Source of the DNA: Hormiphora californensis
Lineage: Eukaryota > Ctenophora > Tentaculata > Cydippida > Pleurobrachiidae
Length of the DNA stretch: 64,000 bases
Assembly (NCBI GenBank): GCA_020137815.1
Contig: CM035352.1
Span: forward strand, 5,542,159 to 5,606,158
Direction of reading: 5' to 3'
The stretch's first letter is position 1, and the number at the start of each line of letters is the position of its first letter. The notes beneath the pieces are model-generated. The model worked only from the letters and a program-made list of their open reading frames with translations. It was not told the DNA's origin and did not search any database. The position numbers and the translations under genes were made by a program. Positions 1-12,100 of this stretch are shown here, piece by piece.

Positions 1-289
1 ACAATTGGAATATGACTGGGTCCCACAAGTTCATTGATCTAACACAGGGTGAGAGCAGCTGGAAAGAATCGGGTGATATATCTGGGGAGATGACACCTAA
101 AACCGGCTCAAAATACACCCCCATCCTCTTCCGATTGTCTCCTTTTCCCACCACTTCCTCCCTACAAATTATATTATTGCAGTGTGTGTACAAAAGATGA
201 AACCTAAGTCAGGTCACCTAACCCGGCCGTAGCACGAGACAAGATGTCTCTTTGTGTCCAACCAGATATAATATTCCCTCCGCCCTCAG

Positions 290-3200
290 ACACAACAGAC
301 TGTAAAGAAGGGACATATTTGGATGTGGAGGGAGGGACATGTCTCCCTTGTCCATTAGGAACATATCAGAACTTGAGAGGACAGGAGGAGTGTAAACCAT
401 GTCCTGAGAGTATAGAGGTGGATGTTACCTTGGGGCATGTGGTCTGTAGATGTATGGGTAAGTGGTTGGAGGATCAGAAATACTAATAAGCCAATCACTA
501 ATTACTACTAACGACTAAATGTAACCACTAATTAATATCTCATTAGCGGATGTGATTTGTGAAGAAGCAGGAAACTTGGACTCCTTGATCACTGCCTCAT
601 CTCCCACGGCCAGTATTTTCAACCAAACTAATCCCCATGATGCCCCATTGAACATCAGCACTGCCGTTCCTGTCATCAACTCTACAGACATGGGGGATGA
701 TGTGGTCAACTCTACAGATATAATACCGGAAGATGTTAACTCTACCCAGCCAGCACCAGATCACGCTACAACCAGACCAGTTATAATATCCAACACTACA
801 ACTAACGCTCCATTGAAACACAACTAAACACTCTAACAAAACAGCTGACTCCGCCAAAACGACCCATGAACCCTTGTTTACCAACGGAGACAAACACCCG
901 GATAAGCCGCGACCCTAAACCAGTCACAGAAACTGATAAGGCACTACAGGATCTCTCCAAAACAGAGGTTACTGCAGAGAACAGTGGAGCTGTAATGGAC
1001 TCTCTTCAGAGCGCCACATCCGACATGGCAGAGGTGACTGCTGCAGGGGTCGAGGCTGTGGCAGGGGTTTTGGAACAGTTATCTGAGATACCGGGGAGCG
1101 GGGAGGCGGTTGTAGGGATAGCGAGTAACCTGATGACAGTTGACGAGAGTGCAATGTCACACAAGTCTAAAAACAGGTACAATATACAGATAACGGAGTG
1201 TGCTTTAGGTGTCAACTTACCCAACTCTCTCTCTCCTTCTATCACTCTCTGATCCTGTTCTCTCTCTGTCCTTCTCTCCCCTTCTATTATTTCTACTATT
1301 TCAGCCTGCACTCAGTGTTATCAAAAACCGCTGAGATGCTGTCAAATTCTAAAGAGGATGTAACCATCACGACTGATAACCTGGACATTGTCACCCGGAA
1401 AATAGAGCAAGGAAGTGAGGCTGAGATAAAGACAAATCTTACTGACGTACTTATACCCCCTTATCTTACCTCACAAGCAGATGGTAAGAGAACCCAAGGC
1501 AATATATCTATTATCTGTGACGAATGCTTTAGCTTATTAAAAACACCAGCTACACACTTTGTGTATGAATTAAGTGTAGGAAGCATATATATGAGCTGTC
1601 CTGAGTTCCATTCCGGCTTGGTACACAGCAACACATGCTTTCCACCCATTCCGTACATATGGTAGTGTAACTATAGCAACTGTGGTAGTGTTACTATAGC
1701 AACTGTTTCAGGAGCATACATGGTGGTGTATAAGAACGCAATGTTATTCCACACTCCCTCCAACGCGACCCTGGCCCCCATTATAAGTGATTTCTTCATG
1801 AAGGGGTTGGAGGTGGTGGGAAGTGAGGAGGAGATAGCACTCACATTCTCAGGAATTGAAGAGTGGAGAGACAATGATACACATCAAGTGGAGTGTGTGT
1901 ATTGGGACGAGGGAGAGTGGAGTAACTACGGGTGTAGGTGGGCTGATGGGACCTGCTTCTGTAACCATACCACCGCCTTTACCGCTCTACTGGTATGTTA
2001 GATGAGGGATTAGGGACACTGTGATCGGTAATAACCAGATTCTTACGAAATTTTGATACTCTGTTATTTGTTAACAGACCACATTATATCCCTTTTCTGC
2101 AGTCGTTTAGAGGTCTAGGATCCCACCGCACAGAGCACAATGGCTCGGGTGAAGGGCCACAACCAGTTGAATTGGATCTATTCTGGTTGGAAGTAACTTG
2201 TTTCACCCTCTCAATTATCTGCTCAACCGGCTTTCTCTGCACCATTGTTTTCATCAGGTAATCTTAACTGGCTTCACAACAATTGATGATCATATCTACT
2301 GATGGGACATCGTTTTTCAAACACAAAGTCTGTTTTTTTAGGGGACTGAGAACGCTACAAAGTTTCAAAATGCACGGGATCCTGGCAATGGCTCTGATCA
2401 TCTTTTACCTTTCTTATCTCATTCAGTCAATCTTCTCTCCCCCGGTAAGTGCTGTAGATCATCATTTTAAGGCCAGAAGGTCAACAAATAAATGTTCTCT
2501 TCAGTGCAATGATTTCTCCCTCTGCAGGGTATCTTGTGCAGACTAATAGGAGTGTTTGTCCATTGGAGCACGCTCTGTGTATTCCTAGCGATGCTGCTGG
2601 AAGCCCTGACTGTATACATGGCTATCGTGGTAGTATTCAACTCCCATATCAGTCACATTGTAATAAAGGCTGCGACCGCTGTGTGGGGTATACCTACTGT
2701 AGTAGTGGGTATAGTGGTGGGGATTACCAAGGGGAGTGTGTACAGCGATCAAAAGTAAGTTGTGATAGTACCACGCTGACAGACACATTGAGAACTGATG
2801 AAGTCTGACAAAACTTCACCGCAAAGCTTCTAAATAGTATTTCGCTACTTCCTACACAGGTGTTTGTTGATACCTCCGTTTAGTGTCTACCTCCAATCTG
2901 TTCCTGTTCTTGCAATAATCACTGTAAACAGCTTTATATTTGGTGGAGTTCTGTTCAGAACTATACGAAAACAGTTGGACAGGTGAGGTGTTTTATATTA
3001 TTGGAAACTTGGCAAACTATCGTGTGGACTTCAATATTCTTTTCAATGAATAGGCCGGTTTTTGTCCAACTGAGCGTGGTTCAGACTTAAAACCTACCAT
3101 TTCAGGGGTAACTTTGATAAATCTCAATACCTGGCCCAACTAAAAATGGCTTTCACCTTGAATTCCATATTCGGAATTGGCTACATAATTGGAATTTTCA

Positions 3201-3403
3201 CTGACTACTCGGTAGTTCTCCAAGTGCTCTTTTCTCTTTTCAATGGACTGACGGGATGCTTTGTGCTGTGTCTGTTCGGTGTTTTCAATCCTTTGACTCG
3301 GAAGAGCGTACGGAAATCGGTGAGGGGTCGATTCAAGAAGATTCCCAGTAGTGATCCAAACACAGCTTCTTCCAATTTTGGATCAAAGAAAAACACAAGC
3401 TGA
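290..3403 (+). CDS. Adhesion G-protein-coupled receptor, 3' part of gene
   Basis: A cell-surface receptor whose ectodomain is expected to self-cleave at the GPS. Exons seen: 290-457, 547-~830, ~830-1176, 1305-1483, 1712-1992, 2103-2257, 2342-2444, 2528-2754, 2860-2982 and 3106-3403, with GT/AG borders and matching phases apart from the 830 junction. The first exon encodes a Cys-rich GCC2/GCC3 (ephrin-receptor-like) module (CPLGTYQNLRGQEECKPC). A Thr/Asn-rich stalk with several N-x-S/T sites follows, then a GAIN-type helical segment (about 970-1160). The GPS lies at about 1885-1992, with paired Trp and Cys and CNHTTAF. Seven hydrophobic segments follow from about 2180 to 3280, then a basic, Ser-rich tail. 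The frame changes between about 805 and 866 with no clear intron, so an indel or missed splice is possible. The 5' part lies off the window or in 1-289. Family assignment is secure; the ligand is unknown. Confidence 0.88.
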
Positions 3404-4170
3404 AAATCTGCAAAATTGCTAATGGAAACAGTGTCTGACTGCTTTGTACCGTCTAAAGTGTCGCCGACAGTGTGGGAACTGCGAAGAGAATATTCAATAT
3501 CGGAATATTATTATTATGGACTATGGCTGAGTTATTAATTGATTTAATCAAAGACAAAAGTATATATTTTAACATATGATGTATGATGCCGTCAAATTTC
3601 AAACTATGAAGTTTGATGTATTTGCACTAGCGGGTCTCGGGTCCGGCAAATGGCAACCCTGTAAAGTGTAAATAATTTTTTGCTGAAACAAATCTGTTTC
3701 TTGAAGATCTGCTGGTATTTCGACGAAGGCCAGATAATAGGACCAGCCTTCTGAAGCGGTTAACCCAAGTGGTTGGCCTATGCTACAGTCCCTAATGAAG
3801 CCGTGGAAAACGTGCGCACTAGGGGTCTGCAGCGCATGCCAACCCAAGTGGATGTGATCAAAAATGAGCGAAGTGATGCGATTGATGACATGGCGGATAT
3901 TTCCCCCAGTTTTGCAAAAAAGTTCAATGTTGCAGCCTGCAGGAGATGCCAAGGGATTCCAATTTCCATGGACAACAAATTTAAAATTTCAGGTTTCCGA
4001 CATATTAAATTCGAAAGCTCCGCCTTACATTTTCTTTTTGTCAGCACTGACGTGCTTTTTTTGGACACGCGCATGTATAAAGACATTTGCGCCGGCGCGT
4101 CACGAGCCGCGCAATTAAATTCCAGAAGTTCAAGCTTTTCAAAAAAATGAAAAACCGCGTTTTTTCAAAA
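3404..4170. other. Intergenic region with an unassigned open stretch
   Basis: Nothing recognisable follows the receptor stop. Overlapping ORFs are open on both strands here: 3773-4150 on plus and 3599-3952 on minus. Neither has a motif I recognise and neither joins clearly to splice sites. They could be a decayed transposon or an exon of an unknown gene. Confidence 0.4.
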
Positions 4171-4214
4171 TTACGGTTTGAGAAGTTGAAAAGCCTGAAA
4201 AGGCAAAAGCGCTG

Positions 4215-4490
4215 CCTTATCCCACACGGGCGCGGTTATAATCTGGGTGCCTTGCAGCCTGTTTACAGGTGCGCGCTACCAAAAGAGTATACTTAGACCG
4301 ACTTTTTTCAAACGGGAACCACATGGCCGATTTGAGTAAACTAAACGGTATCAGTTAGAGAATCGATAGCCCTAACCGATAACCCCAAACCAAACCCTAA
4401 CCAGACCCTAACGGATAGCCCTAACCCGTCGCGCGCGCCAAAACTACGAATTGTTAGCAATGAAAGGCACCCAGATTTTAACGTTTTCCA
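4215..4490. repeat. Dispersed repeat, copy 1, with degenerate CCCTAA-like motifs
   Basis: This stretch is nearly identical to 39735-40230: the same 'ctgggtgccttgcagcctg' segment, the same run of CCCTAAC/CCCCAAAC motifs, a CGCGCGC tract, and the end 'cacccagattttaacg'. The second copy is interrupted by a TA-flanked element at 39828. It is an interspersed repeat of unknown class. Confidence 0.8.
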
Positions 4491-4957
4491 TCCCACACTG
4501 AGGGGTTTGTATCATATGTGATATGCTAACACACTTCTTTGAGCTCCATCTACACCTTGGAATCAAAGGGAAAATCTTTCGCGTCTGATGGACAAATTCC
4601 ATAACATCGATGTCCGCATATTCAAGCCACTTGCTCCTAAGAACTATTACAGTTCAACTGTATTGATTGTAGTTTGGTTTGGTTTGGGTTGCTCTTCTGG
4701 GACGGATCATTTCAGAATAACCACCAGATTGCCCTCTGCCTATCCTCGGTGAAAGAATATGATATCATATACTTCTAGATCAAAAAACTAAATTGTTCTC
4801 AGCGGAGCTCCCTACGCGCCCTTCGGGCGCTCCGGTCGCAAATGCTACTATTAGGAAATAGTGGCCTTTACTTCGGCCACTGCACCCCCCAGAAATATCG
4901 GGCTGGAGCCAGCCCTGTTATCTAATCAGTATTTTAATCGACATTTTATATTTTTGT
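4491..4957. other. Intergenic, no gene seen
   Basis: No supported coding region. A GC-rich stretch at about 4800-4920 contains small hairpins (for example cgcccttcgggcg) of the type found in small non-autonomous transposons here. Confidence 0.4.
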
Positions 4958-4959
4958 AT

Positions 4960-5131
4960 GATCTGAGAGCAGGTTAATTTGGTTTTTACCACCGTTTTTG
5001 AATCTAATTTTGGTTGAGTGTGTGAGTAAACTGCTCTGATTATCCCTCAGTGGCAGTATTAGCTATGCTATGCTGTCCCTGGGGGATCTGGGCAGGATAC
5101 AAGTCTAGATATTATTATTATTATTATTATC
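4960..5131 (+). mobile_element. 5'-truncated LINE 3' end, same family as 51950-59556
   Basis: From 'gagagcaggttaatttgg' onward this matches, in opposite orientation, the 3' untranslated end of the CR1/L2-like LINE at 51950-52130, and it finishes in (ATT)n at about 5112-5130. A 5'-truncated copy with a short microsatellite tail is what target-primed reverse transcription leaves. Confidence 0.85.
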
Positions 5132-5645
5132 TGACAGCTGAGAAAGTGTGAAAGAGACCTAGAGAGTTCCATTTTCCTCGCAAATAGGAGGGCAATATTG
5201 ACAGTGTCAAATTATTGTAAACAGATTTAATAATAATCTCAGTGACTTTGAACTAGTTAAGGCTCTTCCGCAAGTTAGATATAAATATTGGTGGTATAGA
5301 TTATCGTTTTACAGTTATGTACTTCTAAAATGAGGGATGAACTTTTTTGTAGTAACTGTACAGTGTACACTGTACATACAACATGTATTGCCTTGTTCGA
5401 ACCTCCCTCCCCGCACCCCGGGATTGAACAAAACAAGACAATAAGCTATTCAATGAAAGAATTATGAATAAAAATATAAACGAATTTAAATGAAAATTAA
5501 CAAGGCACTACTTGTCAAACTGTCGTGAAGACATGAGTCCTTGCTGTGTTCACTGGGAAAATGATCCTGCTCTTCTCGTCATAAACATCGCTTATTATCA
5601 TTCCAGTAACTTGGCCCCAACAAAGGCTGCAATTTGTTGTAAACC
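5132..5645. other. Intergenic, AT-rich, no gene seen
   Basis: AT-rich sequence without a supported coding region, RNA gene or repeat structure beyond a short GTACAGTGTACACTGTAC palindrome near 5356. Confidence 0.4.
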
Positions 5646-6152
5646 CTGATTTTTTGAAGTTGTCACCCCCCCCCCTTCTCGTGCACGGAATGCCAGGTTT
5701 AATTTGGCAAATAAAAGTAGAAGCTGAGTTACAGCATGTTTTGTACGAATGGTCCAACTTCATAACAAGACCTTTTTAATTTTGATGGCCAGACCTTTGA
5801 CGATAGAAACTTCAAACTTTGCCACGATCTTTGATATGATGTTAAGCATACCTGACCTGCTTTTTCAAAAAAAAATTTCATCATTAACACCTAAACCTGA
5901 TCTCAAAACCAAGGTTCCGGAGATAATTTTTCAAATATGAGTACAGAATTATAATTTTCAGACAATTTGGTTGGGAACATCAAAATTTGGTACATTTTCA
6001 ATAAGTGGTTGAGGAGCTATTAATTTTTGAAATGAATCAAAACGGATCTGTAACCCCTAGCTCAGGTCGCCGGGCGACCTTCGCGTGCGCTGGCAAGGGG
6101 TAACTTCGTAACCAAGGTCATTTGGGGGTGACAACTTCAAAAAATCCGACTT
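5646..6152. mobile_element. Inverted-repeat element related to 39828-40048
   Basis: The ends are inverted: 'gattttttgaagttgtcac' at about 5648 and its near-complement at about 6128-6150, running into 'ccgacttta'. The same end sequence flanks the TA-inserted element at 39828-40048, so this is probably a larger relative. It contains a partial 'gtaacttcgtaacc' element near 6100. No transposase frame is visible. Confidence 0.55.
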
Positions 6153-6821
6153 TAACCCTCTTTACATTTGTAATGTGTTTCACGGGCGGGGCGTGCGAAA
6201 CAGAGTCTAGCCATAGCTTGGTTACGAAGTCACCCCTATTATTGCATATAGGGGTGACAATACCGCCTACCTAAAAATGAAAATTTACGGGACCTTCTCA
6301 TAAAAAGTTATCGAAAACTTGTCTAAAACCTATCTAAAACGTATGGTACTAGTTTGTATAGTAACCAGGACCTGAATTCTACAGAAAGTAACGACCGGTA
6401 GCGATTACACCACATGTTTAACAACAGAGGTGTGTCGCATAACTCCTTATATGGGCATAAAATTCCAATCTTGTGGAATTTTTTCTGACTCGACTATAGC
6501 TTAGTTATCAATGAATCCACCTCTAATACCTTTGGAATGGCATTTTGCACATTTCTGAAGGTTTTTGTAGCCAAATTCCAGCATCTTCATAGTTTTCCAA
6601 AAACAAAAACAGTGTTAATGGCCAAAATATCGAAAAATTCCGGTATGTAATGGTAGCTCAGACAATTTCCTCGGTATGTTCAAAAAATTAGAACTTTCTG
6701 TTTTGTAGTTTGGACACAGGAATTTTTTTCCCGCCGTACAAGCGATATTATTACCCCTCCGTGAGCTAGCGCAGAGGGGGAATTTCATTACCAAAGCCAT
6801 AGCACCAACCACAATAACCAA
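6153..6821. other. Intergenic, small-transposon debris
   Basis: Contains a partial copy of the short element with 'ctttacatttgtaa...gggcgtgcgaaac' (about 6158-6215) joined to a partial 'ggttacgaagtcacccct' element (about 6219-6240). No gene is supported. Confidence 0.4.
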
Positions 6822-8656
6822 CCATCATGTTTATAGTGCAGTGAACTACATCAACTAACATCACATCATGTTTATAGTGCAGTGAACTACATCAACTAAC
6901 ATCACAACATGTTTATAGTGCAGTGAACTACATCAACTAACATCACAACATGTTAATAGTGCAGTGAACTACATCAACTAACATCACAACATGTTAATAG
7001 TGCAGTGAACTACATCAACTAACATCACAACATGTTAATAGTGCAGTGAACTACATCAACTAACATCACAACATGTTAATAGTGCAGTGAACTACATCAA
7101 CTAACATCACAACATGTTTATAGTGCAGTGAACTACATCAACTAACATCACAACATGTTAATAGTGCAGTGAACTACATCAACTAACATCACAACATGTT
7201 AATAGTGCAGTGAACTACATCAACTAACATCACAACATGTTAATAGTGCAGTGAACTACATCAACTAACATCACAACATGTTTAATAGTGCAGTGAACTA
7301 CATCAACTAACATCACAACATGTTAATAGTGCAGTGAACTACATCAACTAACATCACAACATGTTTAATAGTGCAGTGAACTACATCAACTAACATCACA
7401 ACATGTTAATAGTGCAGTGAACTACATCAACTAACATCACAACATGTTAATAGTGCAGTGAACTACATCAACTAACATCACAACATGTTAATAGTGCAGT
7501 GAACTACATCAACTAACATCACAACATGTTAATAGTGCAGTGAACTACATCAACTAACATCACAACATGTTTATAGTGCAGTGAACTACATCAACTAACA
7601 TCACAACATGTTTATAGTGCAGTGAACTACATCAACTAACATCACATCATGTTTATAGTGCAGTGAACTACATCAACTAACATCACAACATGTTTATAGT
7701 GCAGTGAACTACATCAACTAACATCACAACATGTTTATAGTGCAGTGAACTACATCAACTAACATCACAACATGTTTATAGTGCAGTGAACTACATCAAC
7801 TAACATCACATCATGTTTATAGTGCAGTGAACTACATCAACTAACATCACATCATGTTTATAGTGCAGTGAACTACATCAACTAACATCACAACATGTTA
7901 ATAGTGCAGTGAACTACATCAACTAACATCACAACATGTTTATAGTGCAGTGAACTACATCAACTAACATCACAACATGTTTATAGTGCAGTGAACTACA
8001 TCAACTAACATCACATCATGTTTATAGTGCAGTGAACTACATCAACTAACATCACATCATGTTTATAGTGCAGTGAACTACATCAACTAACATCACAACA
8101 TGTTTATAGTGCAGTGAACTACATCAACTAACATCACATCATGTTTATAGTGCAGTGAACTACATCAACTAACATCACATCATGTTTATAGTGCAGTGAA
8201 CTACATCAACTAACATCACATCATGTTTATAGTGCAGTGAACTACATCAACTAACATCACATCATGTTTATAGTGCAGTGAACTACATCAACTAACATCA
8301 CAACATGTTAATAGTGCAGTGAACTACATCAACTAACATCACATCATGTTTATAGTGCAGTGAACTACATCAACTAACATCACAACATGTTAATAGTGCA
8401 GTGAACTACATCAACTAACATCACAACATGTTTATAGTGCAGTGAACTACATCAACTAACATCACAACATGTTTATAGTGCAGTGAACTACATCAACTAA
8501 CATCACAACATGTTTATAGTGCAGTGAACTACATCAACTAACATCACAACATGTTTATAGTGCAGTGAACTACATCAACTAACATCACAACATGTTTATA
8601 GTGCAGTGAACTACATCAACTAACATCACATCATGTTTATAGTGCAGTGAACTACA
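6822..8656. repeat. Minisatellite, 41-bp unit, about 45 copies
   Basis: Near-perfect head-to-tail repeats with start spacing of 41 bp (occasionally 42). Units vary mainly at two places, acaacatg versus catcatg and tttata versus ttaata, with a few tttaata. The variants are clustered, as expected for local slippage or unequal exchange. Each unit contains ttatagTGCAGTGAACTACAT. The last unit runs directly into the first exon seen of the next gene, which starts with the same bases. Confidence 0.97.
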
Positions 8657-9104
8657 TGTGCCAGGATGTGGCGGTTGTGGCACCTACCGTGAGCTGCTGG
8701 GAGCATTTCTTCAGGCACTATCAGGTGACAGGCTGGTACTCTTCGAACAGTCTCTCTCTATCGCTCTCTATCGCTCTCTATCTCTCTTAACCTATCTCTC
8801 TCTCTCTACCTCTATTTCTCTCTCCCTATCTCTCTAACTCCCTCACTCACCCTCCTAGGTATGTGGTAACTGTAAGGAATCGATGGTACTGTGTAAAGCC
8901 CTGAAACCACGGCCTCTTGGCAAGCTAAGGAACGCGAGGATTAGCAAACGCCCAGCCGCACTGCCCCCGCTAGCAAGTAAGGATGAAATTAAATCGGACA
9001 CCTTGCCTCTCTCCTGCAGCGGTACATTTTGTAGTATAGTGTACTTTATTGCACTCCTGCTGTCCTCTTTCTTTGTCTCCCTCTCTTTCACCCTCTTTCT
9101 CTCT

Positions 9105-9158
<54 letters not shown>

Positions 9159-12100
9159 TTCTCTCTCTCCATCAAATACACAACCTTTTTGAACGCGTAT
9201 GGTAAGGTGTTCAAATGTCATTTGTGTCTGCTGCTCGAGATCGAGATATATCACTCTTGTTTTGTACGTTGTGCTCTTGTTACATGGCTATCAATTTCTG
9301 GTGGTCTTTTACATAGCTACCCAAAGAGGCTGTGTGTTAGAGTCTAAAATAGACAAGTTGTTCTTGCGTGAATCAGCTCCATTCGTTAAATTTAATTGGT
9401 TAATTATACGACAGTTAACACCACTAAGGATATAGTGCAATGAAAGGTTCTACCAAGAGGAAGATTGTTGCTTTCACCTATGACACAAGGGGGATCACAC
9501 AGCGAGATACCCGAACACCACGCTGTGCGGGTAGTGGCCCAGTGTCTCCTGGGTTCGGGGGTATTCTTACTGTTAATGGGAACTCATCACGTGAAAGTAG
9601 CTCTTCCAGCCAGTGTATGTCTGTCTGTCTGTCTGTCTGTCTGCTGGTACGTTTATCTGAATAATTTGTCTGTCTTTGTGAACTGCATTTGTCTGTCCGT
9701 ACGTTTGTCTGCCTGTGCGTCATTCAATGCTTGTGAGGGAAGGCTATTGTTTCATTGTCTAATACTCAAGTTATACTTGTTCAACTTTTTGTAAAACTAA
9801 CAGTTTGTCGTCAGTTCACACGATCCACTTTTTTAACTTGATCTCCTAACCACTAGAACTAGTAGTGATCTTGGCCTCCTCAGAACTGGTTGCCTAGTAT
9901 AGCTAGACTGTGTTTCGTGCGCCCCGCCCAAATGTAAAGGAGGGTTAGAACATAACAATTCAGAACTGGTAAGGGTGGTGATCATGAATCTTTAATCTTC
10001 CATTTCCACAGATCGGGGAGGAGGAGTGATATTGGACGTGTGTGCAGAAATGGTAGCAATTGAGAAATCTCTGTTAAAACAGTTCCAGCCTAAAGCGTGC
10101 ACCTCCTCTCTTTCCATCAACAAACTTGGTAGGTCATCTGATGAGTAGTCGCTCTTCTTGGTAACGAAGTCACCCCTCCCTTGCCGGCGTGCGAAGCGTG
10201 CCGAACGAAGGCCGCGAAGCGGCCTGAGTTAAACAGAGTGTGAGGTGTCTTCGATACCAATCGCTGTTCGTGACACAATTTGTTATTTTAGTTTTCAATA
10301 GTGTGCTGTATAAATTATAATTGTACTTGAAACGCTTCCCTTTTTCAGCACCGATTATAAAAAGTCAGCAGCAACAAAAACCGGAACAGATAACAGTGCG
10401 ATCATTTACTACCGGGCTATTCAACCCGTCAGAGGTTAGTTGTGATGAGGTTGTTAGTGAGGTTAGAAGGAGGCTAGTTAGATATTAGTTGTAAGGAGAG
10501 GAGGTTCATAGTGAGGTAAGGAGAGGAGGTGCATAAGAGGTAATTAGTTGGAGGTTGTTTCCGTGAGTACTAAATGTATGAACTAATAAATAGTCTCGTG
10601 ACTGTATGTGCTGCAGCTGTATCAGTAGACGTCGTTTACTTTTTAATATGAAATTTGGTGCCTTTAAACTGTCTCCCTTATGATATTAGTAAGAGCTCTG
10701 TCTATCTCTGGTCTTTATCTATCGATATCTCTCACTGTCTATCTATATCTCTCGCTATCTATGATCTATCTCTCCCTCATACCTATATTTTCTCTGCCAA
10801 TAACTGGCTTGTGTGCGTGTACGATAATAGACACTCAGCTCTTTTCATGCACTATAAGATGAGATTGATTGAAGAGGATGGAGTAGCGAATACCAGAGAG
10901 TTAGAGAGTTAGAGATTTACAGAGATCGAAAGTTGGTATCGAAGACACCTCACACTCTGTTTAGCCGGGCGACCAAGGGGTAACTTCGTAACCAAGATCG
11001 AAAGGGAGATGCAAAGAGAGAGAGAGAACAGAGTGATTTAGGCCGAGATTCTGAGAATGTCTAAAATATTTTCGGTCAATACTCATTATGATGTAATATG
11101 GATGGTGCGATGTGTGTGAAAACCTGTATGAGAGAACTGACGACATTGATTAAAAGATACCACAAGATGGCCATGATATGACCTCATCATGATGTTGTGT
11201 GGATGAAAGATAACTGACCTATTGTGGCCACCCCCGTTTAATATTCACTGAAGCGAGTCTGGGAAAGTTCATATTGCCTGCACAAGGTATAGTGGGAGAG
11301 ATAGAAAGAGTCAGAGAGAGATATGGAAGGAGAGGGAGATATGGAAGGAGAGGGAGATAGAGCGAGATATGGGGGAGGAGAGAGAGAGAGAGGGGGGAGA
11401 GGGAAAGTTGACTGTCGACAGATTTCAGAATATGTTCAACAAAGATTCTTTGTCAAAGAAGAATAAACATGATAATGAACTACATTAACCGTAGTTAATG
11501 TAGTTCATTATCATGTAGTTCATTATCATGATATGTGAGCGCTGCAGATAACATGTGCCCTGTTTAATACGCCTAACTGGTTAGAAAGCAAGAACCCTGT
11601 TTAAATACAAGGATTGTTGCTGTTCGAGATATCCGATATAAAGATAGTGCTAATACATCAGTACTGTGGCAATATGATATGCGCCTAGATATATCGAATC
11701 CAGTGGATCGCTTGGTTACTTCCTTCGTTAAACAAGCATTGAAACTGGAGGGTTGGAGTAACTCATATACAGTGTTGTCCTACACTGACTGTACACCGCG
11801 CAACCGAGGTGAACAGTCCTACCCCAAACATTGGTTTAGCACGCGCAAAGATGAAACGAGGCGCGTTAAACACAGTTTGAACTCTTCAAAATCATTCATT
11901 CTTGTAAAAAAGAGCTCTCGCGACGTTCCCACGGTCCGTGGGAAAAGCGAGAGACGCGCTCAGACTATAGAGAGAGAAGAGTAGGCGCGTGTTAGCAGTT
12001 GCTGTGTGCGGCGCGTTCCAGATTCAAGAAGACCCTTTGACGTGAGACCCTCCTCGCTACGCGAGGCCGCTACGCGGCCTCACGTAGCCGCACCGGGCCT

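Noticed and set aside
1-289. Open stretch 12-200 as an N-terminal exon of the adhesion GPCR
   Set aside because: It has no convincing donor or domain. It could be an intron, so the gene model starts at the first clear acceptor at 290.
3599-4150. Overlapping ORFs of 117 and 125 codons on opposite strands
   Set aside because: No motif, no joining splice sites and no repeat partner that would show which strand is real. Left unassigned.
6822-8656. CRISPR-like array
   Set aside because: The 41-bp unit repeats head to tail without distinct spacers, and the DNA is eukaryotic. It is a minisatellite.
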